DNA from: an uncultured Tropicimonas sp.
Lineage (GTDB): Bacteria; Pseudomonadota; Alphaproteobacteria; Rhodobacterales; Rhodobacteraceae
DNA length: 34,448 nt
Assembly: GCA_947495685.1 (NCBI GenBank)
Contig: CANLZY010000044.1
Coordinates: 1-34,448 of the forward strand
Reading direction: 5' to 3'
Position 1 is the stretch's first letter, and each line of letters opens with the position of its first letter. Positions 16,713 through 24,959 of this stretch are shown here, piece after piece. Position numbers and translations under genes: made by a program. Below the pieces are notes generated by a model. It searched no databases. It was given only the letters and a program-made list of their open reading frames with translations, and was not told the DNA's origin.

Positions 16713-17447
16713 TCAGGACAGATGCTCGTTTCCTTCGAAAGACGACAGTAACTCTCCCTTCGGCAGCAGGCGAAACCGGGTTCCGGTCCGGGCGGCCGCA
16801 AGGATCCTGTCGCACCGAAAGGTCCGGGGCACACGCCTCAGGTGGTCAAACGCCAGAACATACCAGACCGGGTATTTCAGCAGCAGGAAGTGCGGTTCGA
16901 TCGTCCGTTCAGACGTCTTTCCATCCTCTCTTCGATATCGGATTTCCAGCGTCTCCTGATCGACAAACGCCTGGTGCAACGCCCGCACAACCCGCTCCGG
17001 CGGGCTGGCGAAACTCGCCTGAACGAATGTCGACGCCGTCACACCCACCAGAATGCGAGACGTCAATCCGTTGACCCGCGCGCGCTTCTCCGGCGAGAAG
17101 GAGGCGACCAACTGCCGCCTGACCGAGCCCAGATTCGCCAGGAACATGGGCGAGTTCATCTGCTCTGCCACCGAAATGCTGATGAGAAGATCCACCGCCT
17201 CGGCATACCCCAGGTTCATCCGTCCGACGCCCCAATTGCGGTCGAGGCGCACACCACCGCCGCGTCCGCGGTCGGCCTCGATCTGCATGCCCTGATCGCG
17301 CATCAGCGCCAGATCGCGGGCAATCGTGCGCGCGCTGACCTGGTGCTGACGCGCCAGATCCTTGATGGTGCAATGCTCTTCCTGCTTCAGCTGAACCGCG
17401 AGCAACTCCATCCGCCTCAGCCTGCCACCTGCATTTGAACGTGCCAT
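16713..17447 (-). CDS. WYL-domain transcriptional regulator (YafY/DeoR-like HTH)
   Basis: 244 residues. The N-terminal HTH (about 10-65) includes CTIKDLARQHQVSARTIARD, the helix-turn-helix common to YafY-type regulators. The C-terminal WYL domain (about 140-235) has ALHQAFVDQETLEIRYRREDG, the motif-bearing YPVWYVLAFDHL and the arginine-rich RTFRCDRI. WYL domains bind ligands, often nucleic acid or small effectors. The ATG at 17447 has no clear ribosome site, so a leaderless or weakly translated message is possible. It is divergent from a VOC-family gene, and a 7-bp perfect inverted repeat lies between them, which is the likely operator for both genes. Confidence 0.85.
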   Translation of the reverse strand: MARSNAGGRLRRMELLAVQLKQEEHCTIKDLARQHQVSARTIARDLALMRDQGMQIEADRGRGGGVRLDRNWGVGRMNLGYAEAVDLLISISVAEQMNSPMFLANLGSVRRQLVASFSPEKRARVNGLTSRILVGVTASTFVQASFASPPERVVRALHQAFVDQETLEIRYRREDGKTSERTIEPHFLLLKYPVWYVLAFDHLRRVPRTFRCDRILAAARTGTRFRLLPKGELLSSFEGNEHLS

Positions 17448-17466
17448 GAAACAAATAAGTCATAAA

Positions 17467-17493
17467 TTGTCCTATTATTCAATATCAGGACAA
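17467..17493. promoter_or_regulatory. Inverted-repeat operator between the WYL regulator and the VOC gene
   Basis: TTGTCCT-N13-AGGACAA, a perfect 7-bp inverted repeat in an AT-rich stretch 19 bp upstream of the regulator ATG and about 97 bp before the VOC start. The centre-to-centre distance of the arms, 20 bp or two helical turns, suits a dimeric HTH protein. Assignment to the WYL regulator rests on position. Confidence 0.6.
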
Positions 17494-17589
17494 CAGTACA
17501 GCAACGCTCGATCCAGGGCTGTGATCACGTCCACGTCCTTCCCCACCCCATGATCCCTGCCAATGGAATGGCCAATCGGAGATAAACCT

Positions 17590-17946
17590 ATGAAAATGAA
17601 CTACTTCGTTGTCGGAACAAACGACATGAACGCCTCTTGCAAATTCTACGACGCAGTGTTTGAGCAATCAGGCGTGACCCGCGTCACGCCATCAGACAGA
17701 ATGACCTACTGGCTCGGGGAAGACTTCGCCTTCGCGGCGGCAATCCCCTTCGACGAACAGCCTGCCACCAACGGAAATGGAACGATGGTCGGCTTCAGCG
17801 TTGGATCGATCGAGGAGGTCAAACGGTTGCATCAATTGGTCATCGACCTCGGTGGGAGGTGCGAGGGTGAACCAAATCAGCGGGGGCCACGGTTTTCCGC
17901 GTATGTGAGGGATCTGGACGGCAACAAGCTGTGCTTTTCGAACTAA
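17590..17946 (+). CDS. VOC-family (glyoxalase/bleomycin-resistance fold) protein
   Basis: 118 residues, one VOC module of two beta-alpha-beta-beta-beta units: MNYFVVGTNDMNASCKFYDAV at the start and FSAYVRDLDGNKLCFSN at the end, the usual D-P/L-D-G-N-x-x-x-F signature. VOC proteins bind a metal and act on small electrophiles or oxidised substrates; the exact reaction cannot be read here. The ATG at 17590 has GGAG 9 nt upstream; an internal ATG follows at 17596. The divergent WYL regulator probably controls it. Immediately downstream lie two dead genes for catechol and quinone metabolism, so it may be the survivor of a detoxification operon. Confidence 0.85.
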   Translation: MKMNYFVVGTNDMNASCKFYDAVFEQSGVTRVTPSDRMTYWLGEDFAFAAAIPFDEQPATNGNGTMVGFSVGSIEEVKRLHQLVIDLGGRCEGEPNQRGPRFSAYVRDLDGNKLCFSN

Positions 17947-18049
17947 ACCGACCGGAGCCAACGCTTCCCGCGCGGGCCGGTCAACGCGCGCGAGAGGACA
18001 TAGGTTAACCCCGCAGAATCCTTCACTTCGAGCTCGAAGCAGACATCTG

Positions 18050-18710
18050 CTGCGCCCGCAGGCGATCCTCGTCATCTCGGCCCATTGGATGACGCGCGGC
18101 ACCATGCTGGTCGATGTCTCCGCCAAGCCGCGGATCATCCATGACCTTTTCGGCTTCCCGCCAGAGCTGTTCACTCAGCATTATCCGGCAAAGGGAGCCC
18201 GGAGCTTGCCCGCGACGTGGTTGCGCTTCTTTCCAGCCACCAGGCACAGGAGGACGGCACCTGGGGGCCTGATCACGGCGCCTGGACGGTGCTGAAATTC
18301 CTGTACCCTGGGGCCGATGTGCCGGGCTTCCAGCTCTCCATCGACATGAGCCGGGACTTCCTCTGGCATCTGGAGATCGGCAGAACGCTGTCCGAACTGC
18401 GCGACCGGGGCGTGTTCATCCTGGGCTCGGGCAATGTCGTGCATAACCTCGCTATGCTGAGCCAGAACAACACGCCGCCTGATTTCGCGTTGGAATTCGA
18501 CAGCCTCTTTGCCGAACGCCTCGATTTCGTTGCTTTGGCGGACCGCAATGGGATGAGCCCCTGCTACGTCAGACGCACCCATCCGCCGATCACTACATTT
18601 CCGCATTGAGCATTGCAGGCGCTTCCGACGAACACGACTCGCTGACCTTCATGACGGACAGTTTCGATCTCGGGTCGGTCTCCATGCGTTCCCTCGTCTC
18701 CCGCGCTTGA
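18050..18710 (+). pseudogene. ygiD: Extradiol ring-cleavage dioxygenase (YgiD / 4,5-DOPA dioxygenase type), decayed
   Basis: Three frames together spell a family member. Frame at 18050: LRPQAILVISAHWMTRG ... PRIIHDLFGFPPELF, with the metal-binding His of the SAHW motif. Frame open from about 18200: DHGAWTVLKFLYPGADVP, VQLSID-like FQLSIDMSRDF and GSGNVVHNLAML. Frame at 18585: ADHYISALSIAGASDEHDS to the TGA at 18708. The N-terminal 35 or so residues, with the first metal ligand, are missing, and two frameshifts break the rest. YgiD-type enzymes cleave catechols with Zn or Fe. The gene follows the VOC gene in the same direction. Confidence 0.78.
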
Positions 18711-18753
18711 GAAGGGATCAAACCGTGCTTTCGAACGGTTGAAGGACCGATAA

Positions 18754-19648
18754 GTGGAACCCGTCCAGAACACGGATGAACAGGGGCGCTTCGTCCACCA
18801 GGTCTCGGGTTTTCGCGATTGAAACACTTCTGACGGCCGTCCGGGCCCGGCCGGTGCGGGCGGGTTCGAGGCCGAGGCCGGACGTTATCGCCTCTACGTC
18901 GCGCTGATCTGCCCATGGGGTCGCGCGCACCTTTCGCGCGGACGCTCAATGGCCTGGAAGGGATAATCCCGATCACGGTGGTGACACCGGTCCTGACATC
19001 CGAAGGCAGGGGCTTCGCCACCGCCCCCGGTGCTGACGATGACCCTCTGTTCGGGGTGTGTCACCTTCACGATGCCTATTGCCGTACCGACCCGGTTTTC
19101 ACCGGCCGCGCCCCAGTGCCGGTTCCCTGGGACATGAAGCGCAATGTCACGGTGAACAACGAAAGCGCGGTCATCCTGCGGCTGCTGCACACGGCCCTCG
19201 GGGAATTGTTCCATCCGATTTGCGACTATGCACTGAGGATCTGGCCGCAGAAACCAACGCGCTTAACCCGCGCATCCACGAGAGCCTCAACAACGGGGGC
19301 GATCGCGCCGGTTTTGCCACCACGCGACGAGCGTATGACGAGCCCGTGGACGGTGCCTTCCCCATGCTCGACGAGTTGGAAGCACGCATGGCCAGAGGCC
19401 ACCTCTTCGGCGACCGGCTGACTGAAATCGACATCCGCACCTTCGTCACCCTGATCCGGGGCGACGCCGCCTATCACGGCCTCTTCAATACGAGTCGCCG
19501 CCGGATTGCGGATTTCCCGCGCCATCGGCCTACATGGAACACAACCCGGGCCTGCCCTGCGTGGCGGAAACGGCAAAGGTCGACCGGCCCGGCGCATTTC
19601 GCCGCCATGCTGGCCCACGCGCCGAAACAACTTGCCGAAACCGCGTGA
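18754..19648 (+). pseudogene. Glutathionyl-hydroquinone reductase / omega-type GST, decayed
   Basis: From 18754 the frame gives EQGRFVHQVSGFRD, a TGA where the family has the Trp of FRNW, then GGFEAEAGRYRLYVAL and the catalytic-Cys motif ICPW. A frameshift moves the match to LNGLEGIIPITVVTPVLTSEG, DDDPLFGVCHLHDAY and RNVTVNNESAVIL. Another moves it to TEDLAAETNALNPRIH, NNGGDRAGFATTRRAYDE and FGDRLTEIDIRTFVTLIRGD. This order is that of the YqjG/ECM4 family, which removes glutathione from glutathionyl-hydroquinones. One nonsense codon and at least two frameshifts make it non-functional. It is next to the dead YgiD-type gene. Confidence 0.78.
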
Positions 19649-19723
19649 ACGTGGCCTCGTGACGACGCACATCGTCTGTAACCAGTACCCTGCCCCAAAC
19701 CACCTAACTCAAGGGATCGCCAG

Positions 19724-21256
19724 ATGAGCCAGACTGTTCCGACAATCGCCGCCAAATTCCCCAAGAAATTCGAACTCCAAGAGGGTAAGGATTACTTCTG
19801 GTGCCGCTGCGGCCTGTCGAAGAGCCAGCCCTTCTGCGATGGTTCCCATGCCGGTACGGGCTTGGCGCCGATGAAATTCACCGCCGAAAAGGATGGTCCG
19901 GCCGCACTCTGTCAATGCAAGGCCAGTGCCAACGCGCCCTTCTGTGACGGCACCCACGCGAGCCTTGGCGACCTGAAGGCGGGCGATTCCGCGCCAGAGC
20001 CCAAATCCGATGTTCCGGAGGCCGTGGCAACGCCGGAGGAACCCACCGTCGCCCGCATCCACGAACTGGCGCGCGACGGGCTCTCGAAACTCGGCCATCA
20101 CGGCGAGATGGGCTCGATGGGCGTGCCGCGCAAGGATCTGCCGCACTGGGACGACATACAGATCCTGCCTGCGCAGGTGGCGCGCAAGCCGCTGCTCGAT
20201 GACGTATCCGTCGCGACCTCGGTCACAATCGGACCGCGTGCGGCCAAGCCGCTGCAACTCGAAATTCCACTCTTCGTCTCCGACATGAGCTTCGGCGCGC
20301 TGAGCCAGGAAGCCAAGACCGCGCTGGCACGCGGCGCCGAACTGGCCGGTACGGGCATCTGTTCCGGCGAGGGGGGCATGCTGGACGAGGAGCAGGCCGA
20401 GAATTCGCGCTACTTCTATGAACTCGCCTCGGCGAAATTCGGTTGGAGGCCGGACCTCACCGCCCGTGTCCAGGCTTTCCACTTCAAGGGGGGACAGGGC
20501 GCCAAGACCGGCACCGGCGGGCACCTTCCGGGTGACAAGGTGCAGGGCAGGATTGCCGAGGTGCGCGGGCTGGAACCGGGCCAAAGCGCCATTTCCCCGC
20601 CCACGTTCCCGGATCTGCACACGCCGGCCGACTTCCGGAAAGTGGCCGACGAGGTGCGCGAGATTTCCGGCGGTATCCCCATCGGGTTCAAGCTCTCGGC
20701 AAACCATATCGAAGACGATATCGACTTCGCGTTGGAGGCCGGGGCCGGTTACATCATCCTTGACGGTCGCGGTGGTGGCACCGGGGCGGCGCCGCTGATC
20801 TTCCGCGACCATATCTCGGTGCCGACCATCCCGGCCCTTGCCCGTGCGCGCAGGCATCTCGATGCGAAGACGGGCCGAGAGGTGACGCTGGTCATCACCG
20901 GCGGGTTGCGCGTGGCCGAGGATTTCGCAAAGGCGATGGCGCTTGGCGCGGATGCCATCGCGGTGTCCAATTCCGCCATGCAGGCCGTCGGCTGTATCGC
21001 CGCGCGCATGTGCAATTCCAACAATTGCCCGGTTGGTGTCGCGACCCAAAAACCAGAGCTGCGAAAGCGGCTCGACGTTCAGACCGGCGCCGAGAAGCTT
21101 GCACGCTACTTTGATGCCAGCGTCGAGCTCATGCAGGTCCTTGCCCGCGCCTGCGGTCATTCCAGCCTGTCCGATTTCCGGCATTCGGACCTCTCGACCT
21201 GGAAGCGGGAGATGGCGGATCTTGGCGGGGTACGCTTCGCGGGACTGAATGGGTAA
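19724..21256 (+). CDS. Double CDGSH iron-sulfur protein fused to the glutamate-synthase FMN domain
   Basis: 510 residues. Two CDGSH (mitoNEET-type) motifs open the protein: C27-x-C29...C38-DGS-H42 and C63-x-C65...C74-DGT-H78, each expected to bind a 2Fe-2S cluster. A linker rich in Pro and Glu (85-110) leads to a complete Glu_synthase domain with FMN-site features (LFVSDMSFGALS, GEGGM, GGQGAKTGTGGHLPG, DGRGGGTGAAP, TGGLRV) and a 3Fe-4S motif C424-x5-C430-x4-C435. The glutaminase domain of true GltB is absent. The protein could be a flavin-dependent oxidoreductase with an in-built electron wire. The ATG has AAGGGA upstream. It stands alone, after two dead detoxification genes. The real reaction is unknown. 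Confidence 0.85.
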   Translation: MSQTVPTIAAKFPKKFELQEGKDYFWCRCGLSKSQPFCDGSHAGTGLAPMKFTAEKDGPAALCQCKASANAPFCDGTHASLGDLKAGDSAPEPKSDVPEAVATPEEPTVARIHELARDGLSKLGHHGEMGSMGVPRKDLPHWDDIQILPAQVARKPLLDDVSVATSVTIGPRAAKPLQLEIPLFVSDMSFGALSQEAKTALARGAELAGTGICSGEGGMLDEEQAENSRYFYELASAKFGWRPDLTARVQAFHFKGGQGAKTGTGGHLPGDKVQGRIAEVRGLEPGQSAISPPTFPDLHTPADFRKVADEVREISGGIPIGFKLSANHIEDDIDFALEAGAGYIILDGRGGGTGAAPLIFRDHISVPTIPALARARRHLDAKTGREVTLVITGGLRVAEDFAKAMALGADAIAVSNSAMQAVGCIAARMCNSNNCPVGVATQKPELRKRLDVQTGAEKLARYFDASVELMQVLARACGHSSLSDFRHSDLSTWKREMADLGGVRFAGLNG

Positions 21257-21904
21257 TCCGAAACTGGCCTCAAGAGTGGCAGCTGCGAGGCTGGGGCGCG
21301 GTTTCGCCTCGCACCTGTTCGGCGGCTCAGGCCGCCATTGCGGTGCGTTGTTGCAGCACCTTCTCGGCCAAAACCCTGAGGATGAAAACTGATTTCTCGG
21401 GGGGCTGCACATGGTTGCGACAATCGGTCGGCAACGGGCAACGCCAGGATTTTCGCGGTTGCAAGATCAATGCCGCCCAGCCCTTCTTCCGTCAGAACCT
21501 TGCGCAGATCTGCCCCTGGACAGGTGCCTGACCCGCTCCACGCGCAACGGCAGGCCAGCAACCGCCTGCGATGCCCGTCGTCGGCGAAGGGCACCGCAAG
21601 CTGGGCCTGAGGGAACAGGAACACCAAGCGTCCTTGGGCTGGGTCGGATAGGTCAACCGGCAACAGCGCGTCAAACGGCGCGGGCCAAATCCAATCTCCC
21701 TTAAAGGGTGCGTTGGACGCTAGCTGCCGACGACTACAGTTTCTGGTTGGAAACAGATGTCGGCGCGGCCAGCAACCAGGCCAAGCTGGACGAGAGGATC
21801 TGGTAGGGATCGACCAGAATACGCCGAATAGGCCGGGTTTTGGGCTCTGATAGCGTCATCAATACGCTCAGACTGCGACTTAGCGCCGTCATTGCACTAT
21901 CTTT
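21257..21904. other. Gap between the CDGSH fusion gene and the aldolase gene
   Basis: About 650 bp. A minus-strand frame around 21663-21300 (for example VFLFPQAQLAVPFADDGHRR, then ADLRKVLTEEGLGGIDLATA) has a protein-like look but no start signal and overlaps the 3' end of the upstream gene. It may be the relic of a gene I cannot name. No RNA gene is visible. Confidence 0.35.
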
Positions 21905-21905
21905 G

Positions 21906-21921
21906 TTGCGCGATGGCGCAA
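21906..21921. promoter_or_regulatory. Palindromic site upstream of the aldolase gene
   Basis: TTGCGC-GATG-GCGCAA, a perfect 6-bp inverted repeat ending 45 bp before the aldolase ATG. Its shape is that of a LacI-type operator or, less likely, an RNA hairpin in the leader. Confidence 0.4.
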
Positions 21922-21966
21922 GGACTCCTACGTCGCTGTTGAAACCACAGCATAGGGATCGAATCC

Positions 21967-22896
21967 ATGAAAGCCACCAGAGCTGTCAGCCGCATTCTTG
22001 CCAACTACGAAGGCGAGACGCCCGGTGTGAAGGCCAACCTTTGCCGGATGCTCATGGCAGGTAAGTTGAGCGGAACCGGCAAGATGATCATCCTGCCCGT
22101 CGACCAGGGCTTCGAGCACGGTGGCCACCGTTCGTTCGGTCCGAACCCCGCCGGCTACGACCCGCACTACCACTACCAGCTGGCAATCGACGCCGGCCTG
22201 AACGCCTATGCCGCGCCGCTCGGCTCGCTTGAAGCCGGTGCCGACACGTTTGCCGGTCAGATCCCGACGATCCTCAAGGTGAACTCGGCCAACTCGCTGA
22301 TGTCGCCCACCGCCGCCAAGAACCAGGCTGTCACGTCCAGCGTCGACGACGCGCTGCGCATCGGCGCATCGGCCATCGGCTTCACCATCTACCCCGGCTC
22401 CGACGTGATGTTCGACATGTTCGAAGAAATCGCCGAGATGCGCAAGGAAGCTGCCGCCAAGGGCATCGCCACCGTGATCTGGTCCTACCCGCGCGGTGAA
22501 GGCGTGACCAAGGACGGTGAAACCGCGATCGACGTCGGCTCCTACGCTGCGCACATCGCCGCGCTGCTGGGCGCCCACATCATCAAGATCAAGCTGACCA
22601 CCGATCACGTCATGCAGGATGAGGCCCGCAAGGTCTATGAAGAGAACAACGTCGACGTCTCGACGCTGACCGCGCGCGTCAAGCATTGCGTCGACTCCTG
22701 CTTTGCCGGCAAGCGTCTCGTGGTGTTCTCGGGTGGTGCCAAGAAAGGGTCCGACAGCGTCTACGACGATGCCCGTGCCATCCGCGACGGCGGCGGCAAC
22801 GGCTCGATCATCGGCCGCAACTCCTTCCAGCGTCCGCGCGAAGAGGCTCTGCAGCTGTTCTCGAACCTGGTCGACATCTACAAGGGCAAGGCCTGA
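21967..22896 (+). CDS. fbaB: Class I fructose-bisphosphate aldolase (DhnA/FbaB type)
   Basis: 309 residues, cytosolic. It cleaves or forms fructose 1,6-bisphosphate through a Schiff base on lysine. The DhnA-type layout is clear: ILPVDQGFEHG (substrate loop), PTILKVNSANSL, the strand SAIGFTIYPGSD, IWSYPRGEG, the candidate Schiff-base lysine region HIIKIKLTTDH, then VFSGGAKKGSD and GGNGSIIGRNSFQRP, the phosphate-binding end. The length fits the family. AGGGA lies 9 nt before the ATG. Its codon choice is strongly biased to C/G-ending codons, as expected for a highly expressed glycolytic gene. A palindromic operator candidate lies upstream and a strong terminator downstream, so it is a single-gene unit. 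Confidence 0.92.
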   Translation: MKATRAVSRILANYEGETPGVKANLCRMLMAGKLSGTGKMIILPVDQGFEHGGHRSFGPNPAGYDPHYHYQLAIDAGLNAYAAPLGSLEAGADTFAGQIPTILKVNSANSLMSPTAAKNQAVTSSVDDALRIGASAIGFTIYPGSDVMFDMFEEIAEMRKEAAAKGIATVIWSYPRGEGVTKDGETAIDVGSYAAHIAALLGAHIIKIKLTTDHVMQDEARKVYEENNVDVSTLTARVKHCVDSCFAGKRLVVFSGGAKKGSDSVYDDARAIRDGGGNGSIIGRNSFQRPREEALQLFSNLVDIYKGKA

Positions 22897-22946
22897 TCCA
22901 GGCTCTGGCAGGCGCGCCCAAAACCAGGGGGCTCCCGCCCGTCTTT

Positions 22947-22962
22947 GACGCCTTGCGGCGTC
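22947..22962 (+). terminator. First hairpin after the aldolase gene
   Basis: GACGCC-TTGC-GGCGTC, perfect 6-bp stem, 51 nt past the aldolase stop. It precedes a stronger hairpin and may be part of a double terminator or protect the 3' end of the message. Confidence 0.45.
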
Positions 22963-22978
22963 GCATCCCGTTGGGCCC

Positions 22979-23009
22979 GGCGCGCGTTTCACGCGCGCCG
23001 TTCCTGTTT
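22979..23009 (+). terminator. Rho-independent terminator of the aldolase gene
   Basis: GGCGCGCGT-TTC-ACGCGCGCC, a perfect 9-bp stem with a 3-nt loop (22979-22999), followed by the T-rich GTTCCTGTTT. Confidence 0.75.
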
Positions 23010-23463
23010 GAACGTTTGCCTTTCAGGCAGCCCATCGTCGTTGGCCTGATGGACGTGCAATCGAATGCGGCAAGGCGAACTGAAACCCTGTGACAGCACC
23101 GCGTCTGCGGATCTGCGTCTGGCCCGAGGGACACCCGGACACCGTTGCACACTGATCTCGCCGGGCTGACCGTGGACGTCGCCCAGCCTCGGTTGAACAG
23201 ATCTTCAATCGCGACGGTCGGTGTGACCCACCGTTGCCCAGACGTCCTCGCCCCCCTCCACAGACGTCTGGAATGGCGTCAAGGTCGGGGGATATCATCC
23301 CATGGGACCACCATCCGACACACCAGACGTTGCGCGGGAACAACAGCGGGAAGCTTTCCCGAGAGTTCTACGAAAAACGGCCGAACGGGATTCCAAATGG
23401 GAGGCAGCTGTGTCAGAATCACCTCAAGGCCGTTCACCAAGAAATGGCTTCCGAGGCAACGAC
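23010..23463. other. Gap between the aldolase terminator and ftsB
   Basis: About 450 bp. Frames on both strands are open, but none has a ribosome site or a family motif. The stretch should hold the ftsB promoter; I could not pick one with confidence. Confidence 0.35.
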
Positions 23464-23766
23464 ATGACCAGTTCCACATCTCGGCCCACCGTAAAATCCG
23501 CTGTCTTTTTGACGATCGGTTTCTCGTTGGCAATGTACTTCACCTTTGCCGCCGTCCAGGGAGATTTCGGGCTGTTTCGGCGGATCGAGATCGAAGCGGA
23601 GACGAGTGTGCTGCTGGAGCAACGCGCCAAACTGGAACTTGCGGTCGCCGAGATGACGAACAAGACACGGCGAATGTCCGAAGGATACCTGGACCTCGAC
23701 CTGCTGGATCAGCAGGCGCGAGAGATTCTCGGGCTGATCCGGGTCGACGAGATCGTCATCCGCTGA
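23464..23766 (+). CDS. ftsB: Septum formation initiator FtsB/DivIC family protein
   Basis: 100 residues. A short cytoplasmic start is followed by one membrane helix (about 12-30, SAVFLTIGFSLAMYFTFAAV) and a periplasmic coiled coil (LFRRIEIEAETSVLLEQRAKL, in which hydrophobic a/d positions recur), then DLDLLDQQAREILGLIRVDE, the family's conserved D-x-x-D-x-x-AR-x-x-L-G-x-x-x-x-DE ending. FtsB links FtsL and FtsQ in the divisome. The ATG at 23464 has GAGG 7 nt upstream; longer readings add an unrelated stretch. It lies just upstream of pdhA, an order common in alphaproteobacteria, but a terminator separates them. Confidence 0.88.
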   Translation: MTSSTSRPTVKSAVFLTIGFSLAMYFTFAAVQGDFGLFRRIEIEAETSVLLEQRAKLELAVAEMTNKTRRMSEGYLDLDLLDQQAREILGLIRVDEIVIR

Positions 23767-23796
23767 CAGCAGCATCCCATTTCGTGATACAAGCAT

Positions 23797-23820
23797 CCCG
23801 CCACGTGCATGGCGGGTTTT
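23797..23820 (+). terminator. Rho-independent terminator between ftsB and pdhA
   Basis: CCCGCCA-CGTGCA-TGGCGGG followed by TTTT, a perfect 7-bp stem with T-run, 30 nt past the ftsB stop. Confidence 0.75.
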
Positions 23821-23937
23821 CCGGCATTTTTCCCAGATTGCTGCCGCAAGGGCAATTTTTTGGTGGGCAGGCCGGTTACCGACCTGATAGAGAATAATTC
23901 AACGTTAAACTATTTCCTGGCCAGGGAGGCCCTGCAG

Positions 23938-24933
23938 ATGGCAGCGCGACGGACAACGAAGAAACCAAACGTCTCCAAGGAGGAGCTGCTCGGGTATTAC
24001 CGCGACATGCTGATGATCCGGCGTTTCGAGGAAAAGGCCGGCCAGTTGTACGGAATGGGGCTGATCGGCGGGTTCTGCCACCTCTACATTGGTCAGGAGG
24101 CCGTCGTCGTCGGCCTGGAGGCGGCCACCGAGGAAGGTGACAAGCGTATCACCTCGTACCGCGACCACGGACACATGCTGGCCTGCGGCATGGACCCCAA
24201 GGGCGTCATGGCCGAGCTGACCGGCCGCGAGGGCGGGTATTCCAAGGGCAAGGGCGGTTCCATGCACATGTTCTCGAAAGAGAAACATTTCTATGGCGGG
24301 CATGGCATCGTCGCCGCACAGGTGCCGCTGGGCGCCGGCCTGGCCTTTGCCGACAAGTACAACGAGAACGGGCGTGTCACGTTCACCTATTTCGGCGATG
24401 GCGCCGCGAACCAGGGCCAGGTCTATGAGACCTTCAACATGGCGGCGCTCTGGGATTTGCCGGTGATCTTCGTGATCGAGAACAACCAATACGCGATGGG
24501 CACGGCCCAGCAGCGTTCGACCTCCAGCCAGGACATCTACAAGCGCGGCGAAGCCTTCGGTATTGCCGGCGAGGAAGTCGATGGAATGGACGTGCTGGCG
24601 GTCAAGCAAGCTTCGGAAAAGGCTGTCGCCCACTGCCGTGCGGGCAAGGGTCCCTACATCCTCGAGGTCAAGACCTACCGGTATCGCGGTCACTCGATGT
24701 CGGACCCGGCCAAGTATCGCACCCGTGAAGAAGTCCAGAAGATGCGCGAAGAGCGCGACCCGATCGAGGCCGTGCGCCAACTGCTCCTGACCGGCAACCA
24801 TGCCAGCGAAGACGAGCTGAAAGCCATCGACAAGGAGATCAAGGACGTCGTGAACGATGCCGCCGAGTTCTCCAAGCAGAGCCCCGAGCCCGCGCTCGAA
24901 GAGCTCTGGACCGACATCTACGCCGACGCGTAA
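23938..24933 (+). CDS. pdhA: Pyruvate dehydrogenase E1 component, alpha subunit
   Basis: 331 residues. With PdhB it forms the TPP-dependent E1 that decarboxylates pyruvate and passes the acetyl unit to E2. Landmarks: YYRDMLMIRRFEEKAGQLYG, GFCHLYIGQEAV, SYRDHGH, GGSMHMF, and the TPP motif GDGAANQGQVYE...N (about 157-171), then the phosphorylation-loop-like YRYRGHSMSDP. All are intact. I place the start at 23938 because GGGAGG lies 8 nt upstream; the longer reading from 23809 would run through the terminator stem. It begins the pdhABC operon, with 26 nt to pdhB. Confidence 0.96.
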   Translation: MAARRTTKKPNVSKEELLGYYRDMLMIRRFEEKAGQLYGMGLIGGFCHLYIGQEAVVVGLEAATEEGDKRITSYRDHGHMLACGMDPKGVMAELTGREGGYSKGKGGSMHMFSKEKHFYGGHGIVAAQVPLGAGLAFADKYNENGRVTFTYFGDGAANQGQVYETFNMAALWDLPVIFVIENNQYAMGTAQQRSTSSQDIYKRGEAFGIAGEEVDGMDVLAVKQASEKAVAHCRAGKGPYILEVKTYRYRGHSMSDPAKYRTREEVQKMREERDPIEAVRQLLLTGNHASEDELKAIDKEIKDVVNDAAEFSKQSPEPALEELWTDIYADA

Positions 24934-24959
24934 CCACCTGACAGTACGGAGAAAACACA

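Noticed and set aside
19709-21412. 567-residue minus-strand open frame over the CDGSH fusion gene
   Set aside because: Antisense shadow; the plus-strand protein has all metal and flavin motifs.
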